From an uncultured Aquimarina sp. (lineage in GTDB: Bacteria; Bacteroidota; Bacteroidia; Flavobacteriales; Flavobacteriaceae), in the NCBI RefSeq assembly GCF_947492965.1, contig NZ_CANLOZ010000005.1:1-64000 (forward strand): a DNA stretch of 64,000 bases. Reading direction: 5' to 3'. The stretch's first letter is position 1. Every line of letters starts with the position of its first letter. Both the position numbers and the translations under genes were made by a program. A model generated the notes under the pieces. That model did no database searches. It saw nothing but the letters and a program-made list of their open reading frames with translations, and was not told the origin of the DNA. This document shows positions 9,153-18,505 of this stretch, one piece after another.

Positions 9153-10916
9153 CTATGAAAGTTTTGGTGCTAGCCATAAATATCCGAGGCAGCAAATTAA
9201 AAACACATATAATCCAATAGGATTTACAGGTGCTAACGGAGAAGTTGTTTTGGTATCTTTGAATAGAGAAGTTTCGAAATTCCTTTGGTTAGCCTGAATT
9301 CGATTATACTTACTATTGGATTGCCATGTAGTAGTATCTGTTACGTAGTAATTAAGAACCGTAGTGGTATCTTGTGGTGTTCTAATATGATTCCATCCCG
9401 TTTTTTTAGGATATATTTTTCCTTTCCATAAATTAGGAACGTCGATATTTCTTGCCATCGAAATTTGATATCCATTCTCAGTAATTACGTCAGGATTTGG
9501 TATAAAAGTTCTTAAAGTAAATTCATAAGGTTCATCCTTACGGATAGGTACCTCACCACCATCCCAATTAATCGCTTTATTATCTTTTTTACCAATTTTA
9601 TTGATAATATCTGACCATATTCTTTGGTAAGTAGCACTTTTCCCATTTAATACAAGCTCATAGGTTTCTTTCAATAAAGTAGTACTTACTTTACCCTTAC
9701 CTATATGTTTGCATCCAGAAACCATGGATTCATTAGCAGCAATATGAATAGGTTGAACCATCAATCCTTGTTGTATTGTAAATGGATATTTGCTCACCTT
9801 TGCACTAGTTTCACTATATAATCGAACTTCTGTAGATTTTTCTCGGCTTACATCAAAAGTCAGTAAGTTATTGTTTGTCCTAAAAAGACTTTCATCTGGT
9901 TGTATAAAAAGCCCTAATCCCTTAGTGCGTATTACGGTTTCTAAAGCTACTCTCGAATTCCTACTAAGATTCTTAGCCGTAAGAGCATCCAAAATCACTA
10001 AATCATAAGGTGCTAGATTTTTTTCTGTAAACCCTCCTATCGGAATCCGATCTGTATTAAAATATTCAAACTTATATTTACCCTTTGTTATTTTAGTTTT
10101 CACTAAAACTTTATGTCCTTTTTCACTGAGATAATTTTTGAGATATTTCGTTTCGAAAGTTGGAAAATCATTTACGATCAGTATTCTTAGACTTTTACGT
10201 TTTGCAACCTGAATAGGAATAGGATCTTTAGAAAGCAAAGTACCCAAGGAATCTTTCTCGGTAATTTTATAAGTATAGTTCCCAGCTATTTTTAGGGTAG
10301 CAGATAACTGAAATTTCCAGTTTTTATCAGTTTGTAATGTTACAGAATCTATTACATCTCCAGATGGTTCTTCTAAAAATAATTGCGCACCTTTTTTAGC
10401 ATTGTTATAAATCCCTTTGAATACTAGCTGCTCTCCGACAGTAGCTTTTTGATTATAGGTATATTTTATAATTCCAGAAGGTGTAGTACCATTTATATAA
10501 GTAACTTTCTGATTTTCTAACTGCCAAAAATCATAGGATGCTAACCCATTTCCAATCACAAAAATAGTATCAGAAGTATATATTCCTTTCAGAATTGTTT
10601 GGTTCTCCTGATAAATAATTGTGGTTATATTTCTATATTGATTTTTTAGACTATCCAACGTGCTTTTCTTATAGTCACCCGTAAGAATAACTACTTTGGC
10701 GTTTTTACGATGTATGGGTAATGCAGGTTGTAATGCAAGAATTCCCATCGTAAGAATTGCTAAAGAAGCTACGAGGCTACGAATCCAAAACTTTGGTTTT
10801 GAAAAATGATCCCATTCTTTCCAGATAAAGATACCCCAAATGATGAGACAACAAACTACAATAGGTATCATCCAATGGTTATGCAAAAAGGTAATCTCGT
10901 TATTCATTAATTTCAA
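9153..10916 (-). CDS. Membrane protein with GATase-like periplasmic domain (BatA operon)
   Basis: This 587-residue protein has two N-terminal membrane helices (about 14-33 and 45-65), a long extracytoplasmic part and a final helix (about 567-583). The middle part (LRILIVNDFPTFETKYLKNYL near 235, then YDLVILDAL) resembles the class-I glutamine-amidotransferase-like fold found in BatA-related membrane proteins, but I see no catalytic triad. It is the last gene of the MoxR-DUF58-BatA-DUF4175 run, and its start overlaps the DUF4175 gene by 17 bp, so the two are probably translationally coupled. A role in a MoxR-dependent envelope chaperone or metal-insertion complex is a family-level guess. Confidence 0.7.
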   Translation of the reverse strand: MKLMNNEITFLHNHWMIPIVVCCLIIWGIFIWKEWDHFSKPKFWIRSLVASLAILTMGILALQPALPIHRKNAKVVILTGDYKKSTLDSLKNQYRNITTIIYQENQTILKGIYTSDTIFVIGNGLASYDFWQLENQKVTYINGTTPSGIIKYTYNQKATVGEQLVFKGIYNNAKKGAQLFLEEPSGDVIDSVTLQTDKNWKFQLSATLKIAGNYTYKITEKDSLGTLLSKDPIPIQVAKRKSLRILIVNDFPTFETKYLKNYLSEKGHKVLVKTKITKGKYKFEYFNTDRIPIGGFTEKNLAPYDLVILDALTAKNLSRNSRVALETVIRTKGLGLFIQPDESLFRTNNNLLTFDVSREKSTEVRLYSETSAKVSKYPFTIQQGLMVQPIHIAANESMVSGCKHIGKGKVSTTLLKETYELVLNGKSATYQRIWSDIINKIGKKDNKAINWDGGEVPIRKDEPYEFTLRTFIPNPDVITENGYQISMARNIDVPNLWKGKIYPKKTGWNHIRTPQDTTTVLNYYVTDTTTWQSNSKYNRIQANQRNFETSLFKDTKTTSPLAPVNPIGLYVFLICCLGYLWLAPKLS

Positions 10917-13140
10917 GTTCTTTTAACAATAACTCATTGATTTCACTTAACGGTTGCTCTTTTTTGAAAGCATTTGGAGGCATTGCAGGAAGTGCCAGCA
11001 ACAATCCTTGTTGCAATTCGATCAAGGCTTCATAAGGGATCTCTACATCCTCTGATATCCATTTTAATTGCTGCAATGTTGCTAAATATTTTCCAGGCTT
11101 TTCGATTGCTTTTATGGCCAACTCATTTGCTGCTTCTCTAAACAGTTGCTTATCGGTTTCAGCAACTTCTATTTTTTCTCTTGCAGTGATTAATGTTTGT
11201 AACCTGTTTAATGCTAACCGTATGGATTTATAAGTATCTTCTTCTGTTATTTCGGCTGTTTTTCGAAACCCATGTACTTTATCAATCTCTCCCGTTAATC
11301 TCTTCTCTTCTTTTATGGGTGGAGGATCAAATCCTATACGATGTACATAAATGCGAGCACTATTCTTTATTTCCTGAATAAGCTTTAAAGCTCTATACTG
11401 ATACGGCAATGACTTTTCTGGTTTGTATAATCGTAGATACAATTCAGCATCCCACATTTCATTTAGTGCTTGTCGTAATTTACTTTTTAACGATTGTGTA
11501 AACAAAGTAGATTCTTCTGGATCATCATGATTGTGTAAATACTCTTCTAAAGGATCTTTCTCTTTTTTTTCTTCTTCCAGTACAAGGTTATGTTCGTTCT
11601 CATGATCATGTTTATGTGTATATTTCGCTAAAGGATCTTCTTCTTCATGATCTTCATGTTCATCGTGATCATGATCATGTTCTTCTTCATGATCGTGATC
11701 ATCCCCATCTCCCTCGGCTGCATGAACTTCTTCGGTTTCGTCTCCCATAAACTCAGCATACTTAATTCGCAATACTTTTTGATCAAAACCTAACTCATTA
11801 CTTCTTGACTTATATTCTTTGGCAGATAGTTTCGATTTATCTTTCAGTAATTTTTCGGTATCTATAATAAGCTGTCGCTGGCTTCTGAAATAATCTGGCA
11901 TCAAGTCTACTCCCATAGTTCCTTCTACTGCAAATGTATCAGAAACGGTATCTTTAATTGCGGCAAAATAGGTTTCGCTACGTGAAACATTCTTTTGAGG
12001 TCGTTTTTGATCTATAGCCTCTACATAAAAATACAATTCATCACCAGGTTCCATTTTCATCTTATCCAAATCAATTTCTTTAGATAAGTCCAAATCTTTA
12101 CTTCCTATTTGTAAATTACTAAACTTTAATTTTTCTTCTCTAAATTTCACAGACTCCCCAGAACCTTTACTTACTGTAGCAATAATGTAGGCGTCACCAA
12201 TTCCAAAATCATCTGTAATCTTGGTTCTAAAGGCAAGTTTTTTATCCTCTGAATATTCAAAAGATGTGAACTGCTTAATTCCTAGAATTTGTGTCTCGGG
12301 ACTCTTATCTTTTATAACTTCTATCGGATATAATTTAGAAACGTGAGCTTTATCGTCTAGATCAATAAACTTAAAATTATAAAAGCCTGAACTTCTCATT
12401 TCCGAACCACCAAAATAAATTCCATCAGTGAATTTCATTGCATAGCTATTTCCAGCACTTTCTACAAAAGCTTCCTTAATTTCTTTATCAAATTCTAGTC
12501 GCCATGTTACTTTAGTACCTTCTACCACTTTAATATCCATATCGGAAGTGATCACAGACTTTATTCTCGTATATGCCGGATATTTAATTTCTAATTCTTG
12601 TTTTATCAACTTCGGAGGAGCAGTTATTGCGGTACTGCTATCCGTTGCTATAAAAACAATTTCATCTGGCACATTTTGTGGTGATACTGGATTTTGAGAA
12701 AAGGGAAATATGCCAATAGTATTTAAAAACAATCCAATCCCAAGGCATAATGCAAAAAACAAGGCACTCCATTTAAGATGGCTAGGTGGTTGAACTGTTT
12801 TATATTTTTCAACTAGAATATTGCCTGCCCTATTTTGTTGGATTCTAGCCAATCCGGATAATTCATTTTCCGGAATTAGTATAAGACCTGTACTATACTC
12901 GATCGCATCCAAATGTTGATCCATATAACTGGCAGTGCTCTCCAAAGAAGGTTTCCATGGTTTCGTAAAAATTAGTAGTACTCCTACAATAAGGATAGCT
13001 ACTAAAACTGCCAACAGTATTTTTGAAAACAATGTGTATATCAGTATCGAAGTACCCACCCCGTACAAAAGGGTTTCTAACCAAAGTAGCACTTGCCATT
13101 TTCGTTTAAAACCTACTAATATGTTATATCCTGAGCTCAC
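10900..13140 (-). CDS. DUF4175 family membrane protein with His/Asp/Glu-rich segment
   Basis: This 746-residue protein has three N-terminal membrane helices (two between about 18 and 60, one near 124-145) followed by a large soluble domain and helical C-terminus, the layout of DUF4175 proteins of Bacteroidetes MoxR operons. The start is GTG, and its G is shared with the TAG stop of the upstream BatA-like gene (TAGTG), which fixes the start and implies coupling. Unusual is a stretch at about residues 468-548 almost made of His, Asp and Glu (HDHEEEHDHDHDEHED and two similar blocks beginning DPLAKYTHKHDH and DPLEEYLHNHDD). This could bind divalent metal. The molecular function of the family is not established. 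Confidence 0.85.
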   Translation of the reverse strand: MSSGYNILVGFKRKWQVLLWLETLLYGVGTSILIYTLFSKILLAVLVAILIVGVLLIFTKPWKPSLESTASYMDQHLDAIEYSTGLILIPENELSGLARIQQNRAGNILVEKYKTVQPPSHLKWSALFFALCLGIGLFLNTIGIFPFSQNPVSPQNVPDEIVFIATDSSTAITAPPKLIKQELEIKYPAYTRIKSVITSDMDIKVVEGTKVTWRLEFDKEIKEAFVESAGNSYAMKFTDGIYFGGSEMRSSGFYNFKFIDLDDKAHVSKLYPIEVIKDKSPETQILGIKQFTSFEYSEDKKLAFRTKITDDFGIGDAYIIATVSKGSGESVKFREEKLKFSNLQIGSKDLDLSKEIDLDKMKMEPGDELYFYVEAIDQKRPQKNVSRSETYFAAIKDTVSDTFAVEGTMGVDLMPDYFRSQRQLIIDTEKLLKDKSKLSAKEYKSRSNELGFDQKVLRIKYAEFMGDETEEVHAAEGDGDDHDHEEEHDHDHDEHEDHEEEDPLAKYTHKHDHENEHNLVLEEEKKEKDPLEEYLHNHDDPEESTLFTQSLKSKLRQALNEMWDAELYLRLYKPEKSLPYQYRALKLIQEIKNSARIYVHRIGFDPPPIKEEKRLTGEIDKVHGFRKTAEITEEDTYKSIRLALNRLQTLITAREKIEVAETDKQLFREAANELAIKAIEKPGKYLATLQQLKWISEDVEIPYEALIELQQGLLLALPAMPPNAFKKEQPLSEINELLLKELEINE

Positions 13141-14429
13141 TACTGTTTTCTATATTTTGCTATACAACGTTCTACTATTAATAATGTTCCAAATACCAAC
13201 CACAACCATTTAGAAATATCTAAAAATGCGAACTGCTTTTTTGCTGTTTGTTTTGAAGTTACTAGTGGTGTTATTTCAGAAACTTCTATCACTCGCCTAT
13301 CATGTTTTGCTATATCATTTTTTATATCTTGATAATCATCTAACACGTCTAAAAGCTGTTCTGAAAAATGTTGATCTATACTACGCTCTACAGTAAGTAG
13401 TTCCGTAAGGTGGAATATCTTAGATGCATCAGTAGTTTCTATACTTCTTTTTGCATATTCATCGGGTTTCAACACCAATAACTTTGAATTGGTATTAGGT
13501 GCAGGATCTGTAGACAACCAAATAATAAGATCAAAACCTGTAATGGTATCTGCAGTATTTGTATACTCTTTTATTTCAATAGTTCTATCAGTATACTTCG
13601 CAATGGCTTGTAATGAAGCTTTTATTAATCTTTTTTGATCTAAGAGACTTTCATCATAAAACAAGGCTACTTTTTTAGCACTAAAATTAGAAACAGGAAC
13701 TCGTTGTTTCAGATCATTTTTTGTAAAAACTATACTATCATTATTTTTTGAAAACTCAAGGTCTTCATTTGACACCTTTTCTTTTATAAAAGTTAATTGA
13801 TCCGAGTTACTCCTTAACATCAGGATTTGAGTGGTATCTTCTTTTCTAATAGCCTTAAGAGCATAGTTATTTGATTCTTTTATATCAAAAGAAATCCAAT
13901 TAATGTTTTTATGAATCGTTGGTCTAGCACCTTTAAGTCCAGATAAGAAAGCGCTGGTAAACACTACTACGCTATCTGTTTTTAAATTTTCCATTTCTTT
14001 GGCTAATTGCCAATAATTAGGAATCCTTTTTTGATCTATATCTAATTGATCTTTGTCTATGAGCGGAAACGTATTAGCCAATAACCGTAGCGACTCTCCT
14101 TCATCTATCGTATCCGAGATATTCATTACACGATCATGTTTCAGTAGAGAAGGTTCAAAAAGATAAGTAACAGGTACCGTTGTTTCTTTTTTATTAATTC
14201 GTATTCCGGAAATAAGTAATACAAATACACCCAATAGTAACATTCTTAGCAGCAATAAAAAGATCTCATTCAGTTGAATGCTTTTAGATTGTTTAGAATC
14301 TGATTCACTTAATAATTTAGTACTACCTACTTTTATTGTTTTTCCTTCTCTCTTACTCCAAAAATGGATTACTATCGGGATGATAAGTCCCAACAACGCC
14401 CAGAGATATGTAGGATATAAAAAAGACAT
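13140..14429 (-). CDS. BatA domain-containing membrane protein
   Basis: This 429-residue protein begins with the classic BatA N-terminal domain: FLYPTYLWALLGLIIPIVIH, then HFWSKREGKTIKVGSTKLL, then a second helix at about 57-78. The middle is extracytoplasmic without an obvious complete MIDAS motif, and a last helix lies near 402-422. BatA-like proteins accompany MoxR ATPases and DUF58 proteins in Bacteroidetes and affect envelope stress or aerotolerance; the exact reaction is unknown. It starts 1 bp after the DUF58 gene, and its stop overlaps the GTG of the DUF4175 gene, so it lies in a tightly packed operon. Confidence 0.85.
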   Translation of the reverse strand: MSFLYPTYLWALLGLIIPIVIHFWSKREGKTIKVGSTKLLSESDSKQSKSIQLNEIFLLLLRMLLLGVFVLLISGIRINKKETTVPVTYLFEPSLLKHDRVMNISDTIDEGESLRLLANTFPLIDKDQLDIDQKRIPNYWQLAKEMENLKTDSVVVFTSAFLSGLKGARPTIHKNINWISFDIKESNNYALKAIRKEDTTQILMLRSNSDQLTFIKEKVSNEDLEFSKNNDSIVFTKNDLKQRVPVSNFSAKKVALFYDESLLDQKRLIKASLQAIAKYTDRTIEIKEYTNTADTITGFDLIIWLSTDPAPNTNSKLLVLKPDEYAKRSIETTDASKIFHLTELLTVERSIDQHFSEQLLDVLDDYQDIKNDIAKHDRRVIEVSEITPLVTSKQTAKKQFAFLDISKWLWLVFGTLLIVERCIAKYRKQ

Positions 14430-14430
14430 C

Positions 14431-15327
14431 TCAGACTAGTTTATTTCGTTTTTTAAGGAATAAGCGAAGGGTCTCTTCAATAGGTTGATTCAGTTCACAT
14501 AAATGATAATCAACATCATTCATTAGCAAGGTGTTTTTTGCCTTTTTAATCATCTCTTCTAATGACGCTAAATACTGCTTTTTAGCGGTTTTAGTATCTA
14601 TCTTAAGCTTTGCACCTGTCTCTAAATCTTCAAAAGTAACTGTCCCTTTGTAATTAAAAGTAAGCTCGTTTTCTCCCATCAAATGCAATACAACCACTTC
14701 ATTCTTAGGAGTCTTAAGTCTTTTTATAAAATTGGTTAATTCTTCTGTATGTTCGTAGAGGTCTGTAATAAAAAAAATCAATTCCTTTTGATTTCTATTA
14801 TGAAGACTTTTAGAAGTATTCAAATTCTCAGGCCATTTCCCTTTGTTTTCTATCTGGGTCAGTTCTAACAAAAATCGATTGTAGTGCTGTTTTCGAATTC
14901 TAGGATATAAGTCATACAATTGATCTTCATTTAAACCAAACAATCCAATAGCATCTCCTTGGTTTTGACACAGATATCCCAAGGAAGCAACTAATACTCT
15001 TGCAAAATCCATTTTAGAAAAGGTATGTTCGGTATGCAACATGGATGCACTTGCGTCTATAATAAAGTTGACTGAGATATTAGTTTCTATTTCTGATTGT
15101 TTGATATAATATCTACCTGATCTGGCTAACATTTTCCAATCTAAAAGCCGCAAATCATCTCCTGGTTCATAATTCCGAAATTGATTAAATTCCATTCCGG
15201 TTCCTACGTTACGACTTCGGGTTAATCCAGATAAATATCCATCTACAATAATACGCGCTATAAGAGACAATCCAGATACGCTTTTGATCAATTCTGGTTT
15301 TAGTAATTGATGATAATCTTGTCTCAC
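14431..15327 (-). CDS. DUF58 domain-containing protein (VWA-like)
   Basis: This 298-residue protein carries the DUF58 hallmark (FRNYEPGDDLRLLDWKMLAR, about residues 47-66) followed by a von Willebrand A-like fold with a MIDAS-type DASAS motif (near 91-95). It has no membrane helix, so it is predicted cytoplasmic. DUF58 proteins are the usual partners of MoxR ATPases and probably act as adaptors or metal-binding clients. The gene sits 22 bp downstream of the MoxR gene and 1 bp upstream of the BatA-like gene. Length and motif order are normal for the family. Confidence 0.9.
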   Translation of the reverse strand: MRQDYHQLLKPELIKSVSGLSLIARIIVDGYLSGLTRSRNVGTGMEFNQFRNYEPGDDLRLLDWKMLARSGRYYIKQSEIETNISVNFIIDASASMLHTEHTFSKMDFARVLVASLGYLCQNQGDAIGLFGLNEDQLYDLYPRIRKQHYNRFLLELTQIENKGKWPENLNTSKSLHNRNQKELIFFITDLYEHTEELTNFIKRLKTPKNEVVVLHLMGENELTFNYKGTVTFEDLETGAKLKIDTKTAKKQYLASLEEMIKKAKNTLLMNDVDYHLCELNQPIEETLRLFLKKRNKLV

Positions 15328-15349
15328 GGCTACTTATATTAGTAATTCT

Positions 15350-16351
15350 TTATTTCCCTACCTGGATCTGCTCCAATAAGTGATTGGTAACTTCATCTGA
15401 TGTTATTCCTTCTGATTCCGCTCTAAAGTTCACAATTACTCTATGACGTAATACAGGAATCGCCACTTGTTTTAAATCTTCTAAGGTAACTGATAACCTT
15501 CCTTGTGCCAAGGCTCTGGCCTTCGCAGTTAATATCATCGCCTGCCCAGCTCTTGGTCCTGCTCCCCAGTTCACCCATTCTTTAACATAAGAAACGTTTG
15601 TTGTTTCTGGTCTGGTCGCTCTTATTACTTTACTAACAAAAGAGATAAGATCGTCACTAATAGGAACCTCTCGGACAAGCTGTTGTAATCGAATGATATC
15701 TTCTCCGGAGATCACTTTATTTAGCGTAGCTTTTTTTACTCCAGTTGTATTTTTTAAAATGGTGGTTTCATCAGATGCTGTTGGATACCCTATCTTGATA
15801 TATAATAAGAATCGATCTTGTTGTGCTTCCGGAAGCACAAAAGTTCCTGATTGTTCAATTGGGTTTTGCGTTGCCAGAATAAAAAATGGCTTATCCAACT
15901 CGTATGTTTTTCCAGAATACGTCACTTCGAACTCCTGCATTGCTTCTAACAGAGCTGCCTGGGTTTTTGGAGGTGTTCTATTAATTTCATCTGCCAAAAT
16001 GATATTTGAGAAAATTGGCCCTTTATTAAATTTAAAAAACTTCTTCCCAGTACTGTAATCTTCTTCCAATATTTCGGTACCTATAATATCAGAAGGCATT
16101 AAGTCTGGTGTAAACTGAATCCTTTTAAACTTGAGGTCTATCGCTTGCGCTAATGTTCGTATCATTAGGGTTTTTGCTAAACCTGGAACACCTTCTAATA
16201 ATGCGTGCCCGCCAGCTAAAAAAGTAATTAATAGCTGTTCGATAGTTTCTTCTTGTCCTGTAATTACCTTCGCGATTTCTTTACGTAAATTCTGTAATTT
16301 TTCTGTGAGCGTATCTATCTCTCGTTCTATACTAGCCAACTCTTTATTCAT
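15350..16351 (-). CDS. MoxR family AAA+ ATPase
   Basis: This 333-residue AAA+ ATPase has Walker A GVPGLAKT at about residue 53-60, Walker B IILADEINR at about 115-123, the arginine-rich sensor FVLPEAQQDRF and the lid domain ending near residue 325. GVPGLAKT in place of a standard P-loop is the MoxR signature. MoxR ATPases are chaperone-like enzymes that activate or assemble partner proteins, usually VWA proteins encoded next door, as here (DUF58 and BatA-like). It lies between the DUF4159 gene (14 bp upstream) and DUF58. The family assignment is secure; the client is not known. Confidence 0.95.
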   Translation of the reverse strand: MNKELASIEREIDTLTEKLQNLRKEIAKVITGQEETIEQLLITFLAGGHALLEGVPGLAKTLMIRTLAQAIDLKFKRIQFTPDLMPSDIIGTEILEEDYSTGKKFFKFNKGPIFSNIILADEINRTPPKTQAALLEAMQEFEVTYSGKTYELDKPFFILATQNPIEQSGTFVLPEAQQDRFLLYIKIGYPTASDETTILKNTTGVKKATLNKVISGEDIIRLQQLVREVPISDDLISFVSKVIRATRPETTNVSYVKEWVNWGAGPRAGQAMILTAKARALAQGRLSVTLEDLKQVAIPVLRHRVIVNFRAESEGITSDEVTNHLLEQIQVGK

Positions 16352-16365
16352 TTACATACATTATT

Positions 16366-16986
16366 TTAAGACGTCAATGCATACATAACAATGTTAACAC
16401 CAAATCGTGTATTATCTATTTTATACCAACGCTTGTTTCTAAAATCATAATCCCATTCGCATCCATAATCTTTATTACTGTATAAAACCCCTATTCTGCC
16501 ATTAATTTCTATTGCTTTTAGATAATCATGAACGATATCGTCTCCCCATCCATTTAATTCTTGAGAAGTGGTAGGAGGACCATCTTCAAACTCAAAAAAC
16601 ACTTTATACAACTCGTGATTATTTGGTATTTTTTTTAGTGCTTGTGGGCCAAAAATATCTGCCATCTGACGCTCAAAAGATTTTGAAAACAAACCATCAA
16701 TATCATGGTTACAATCATCTGCAAATACAAAACCTCCATTATTCACATATTTTTTAAAGTTTTCCCTTTCCTTTTTGGTAAATTGAACAAGCTTATGACC
16801 AGAGATGTAGCAAAATGGACTTTTAAAAATCTCGTCGCTACTTAATGAAATAATCTTCTCCTGTGTATCTACTTTTAATGTAGTATACTCTACTAACGAG
16901 TTCAACAAATTGGAAGGCATTCTTTGATCTACATCCCAATCTCCAGACTCATACTGTAATCGCGTAAAGAAAAACTTGGCACTCAA
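16366..16986 (-). CDS. DUF4159 domain-containing protein
   Basis: This 206-residue protein has the DUF4159 pattern: FFFTRLQYESGDWDVDQRMP at the start, YISGHKLVQFTKKERENFKKY in the middle and GGFVFADDCNHD near residue 110. The family has a GATase/ThuA-like fold that normally lacks the catalytic nucleophile. It has no convincing signal peptide in this start choice. The N-terminus MSAKFFFTRLQYE fits known family starts, which are often cytoplasmic in flavobacteria. It opens the MoxR part of the cluster, 14 bp upstream of moxR, and is separated from the TldE gene by 173 bp with an inverted repeat. Confidence 0.85.
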   Translation of the reverse strand: MSAKFFFTRLQYESGDWDVDQRMPSNLLNSLVEYTTLKVDTQEKIISLSSDEIFKSPFCYISGHKLVQFTKKERENFKKYVNNGGFVFADDCNHDIDGLFSKSFERQMADIFGPQALKKIPNNHELYKVFFEFEDGPPTTSQELNGWGDDIVHDYLKAIEINGRIGVLYSNKDYGCEWDYDFRNKRWYKIDNTRFGVNIVMYALTS

Positions 16987-17090
16987 TATTTAACTAACTA
17001 GGTAAAACAGCAATATAAACTATTACTTATGAAGATGATCTAAAATTAAAGTTAATTAGGATTCTATTACCAGAAATACATCAAAATAGC

Positions 17091-17137
17091 AAGTATAGTT
17101 GCCAAGTATTACTTTGTAACACCTAACAACTATACTT
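17091..17137 (-). terminator. 11-bp perfect inverted repeat between TldE and DUF4159 genes
   Basis: AAGTATAGTTG (17091-17101) is repeated exactly inverted as CAACTATACTT (17127-17137) with a 25-nt spacer. It lies 23 bp past the TldE stop codon on the minus strand. A terminator or 3' hairpin for the tldD-tldE transcript is the simplest reading, but no clear T tract follows. It may equally be an operator for the downstream DUF4159-moxR genes. Confidence 0.4.
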
Positions 17138-17159
17138 ATTTGATATATTGTGATATCCG

Positions 17160-18476
17160 TTATACAGCGTCCGAAAGGCTGGTAAAAGTAAAGTCTCTTA
17201 TTTTCATATAAGGCACCAAATTACCATCTATTCTTACTTGTTTTCCAAGAGTTTCAAGATTATTAAGCATGATAATCGGGCTCTCATTAAACCTAAAATT
17301 CTTTACAGGATGTTTGATTTTACCGTTTTCTATATAGAACGTTCCATCTCTGGTAAGACCCGTATATAATAAGGTTTGTGGATCTACACTTCTGATATAC
17401 CATAATCTGGTTACTAAAATTCCTTTTTTAGTTCCTTTGATTAGATCTTCGAGAGAAGCATCTCCTCCTTGCATAATAAATCCATTAGGAAAAGGTACTG
17501 GATCTACTCCTTTCTTTTGAGCCCAAAAACGACTATAGGCAAGGTTTTTCACCACACCATTTTCTATCCAGGTTGTCTTTTTCAAAGGTTGACCAGAACC
17601 ATTCCAAGTACCTGTTGGCACATCTGGGTTTAATGGATCAGACCAAATATTCACACGTTCATCTACAATTTTCTCTCCTAGTTTTGTTCCACCACCCTCT
17701 TTAGACATAAAACTCCTTCCTTCATCTGCAGTACGAGCATTGAATGCAAATGCCATATTTCCTAAAAGACCTACAGAAGCTGCTGGTTCTAAAATAACTG
17801 TATACTTACCAGGTTCTATAGCTTTTGCTTCTTTAGACATAACCGCTTTATCGATCGCTATTTTTGAAGCTTCCGCGGCATTAAATTTGGATACATCATT
17901 GTAATCACGTGTTACCCATCCAGATCCTGTACCATCGTTACTACGCATCGTTACTGTAAAACTGGCATTCGTAGATTGATTATAGGCAAATAAACCATTA
18001 GAATTCATCATTGCACTAAAACCTGATGAATCATTAAAAAAACCTGCTGCAGTTACATTTTTAGCCGCTGCTGGCCCAATACTACTATTAGCAACTTCAG
18101 CACGGTAATCAGGTGTTATCTTAGCAGTAGATTCTTTAAAAGTGATAGATTTATCATATTCTTGAGGACCTAATGGTGCCATAAATTCTGGATTTTCTGG
18201 AGAAAGTTTTGCTAACTCCTCTGCCCTCTTTACTACCTTCTTAAGTGACTCGTCATCAAACTCATCAATTGTTGCTGTACCTGATTTTTTTCCAAAACTA
18301 GATTGTACTACTAGTGTTTGGTTGGATCTATGTCCTGCAGTGGATACCGTATTTCTTGCATAGCGGATATTACCACTTTCGCTTCCACTTAAATTGATTT
18401 CGCACGTATCTGCAGTAGAAAAGCTTAAGGCCTTTTCCATGATCTGCTTTGCTTCTTCTTTCGTATATATTGCCAT
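17160..18476 (-). CDS. pmbA: TldD/PmbA family protein, TldE-like subunit
   Basis: This 438-residue protein is the TldE/PmbA half of the TldD-TldE heterodimeric metalloprotease. It has the family fold (SGSESGNIRYARNTVSTAG, ASVGLLGNMAFAFNARTADEG, FPNGFIMQGGDASLEDLI) but lacks the HExxxH zinc motif, as expected for the non-catalytic partner. In characterised bacteria the complex degrades unfolded peptides after entry into its central channel and matures some modified peptides. It lies 29 bp downstream of tldD. Unlike TldD here it carries no Tat signal. The assignment is secure at family level. Confidence 0.9.
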   Translation of the reverse strand: MAIYTKEEAKQIMEKALSFSTADTCEINLSGSESGNIRYARNTVSTAGHRSNQTLVVQSSFGKKSGTATIDEFDDESLKKVVKRAEELAKLSPENPEFMAPLGPQEYDKSITFKESTAKITPDYRAEVANSSIGPAAAKNVTAAGFFNDSSGFSAMMNSNGLFAYNQSTNASFTVTMRSNDGTGSGWVTRDYNDVSKFNAAEASKIAIDKAVMSKEAKAIEPGKYTVILEPAASVGLLGNMAFAFNARTADEGRSFMSKEGGGTKLGEKIVDERVNIWSDPLNPDVPTGTWNGSGQPLKKTTWIENGVVKNLAYSRFWAQKKGVDPVPFPNGFIMQGGDASLEDLIKGTKKGILVTRLWYIRSVDPQTLLYTGLTRDGTFYIENGKIKHPVKNFRFNESPIIMLNNLETLGKQVRIDGNLVPYMKIRDFTFTSLSDAV

Positions 18477-18505
18477 GATATTTTTATTTGTAATAAGACA
18501 GTGAT

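Noticed and set aside
17103-17126. A further RGGTNNCAA array in the spacer of the inverted repeat
   Set aside because: Only a single AGGTGTTAC-like site was found, with no second copy at 11 bp.
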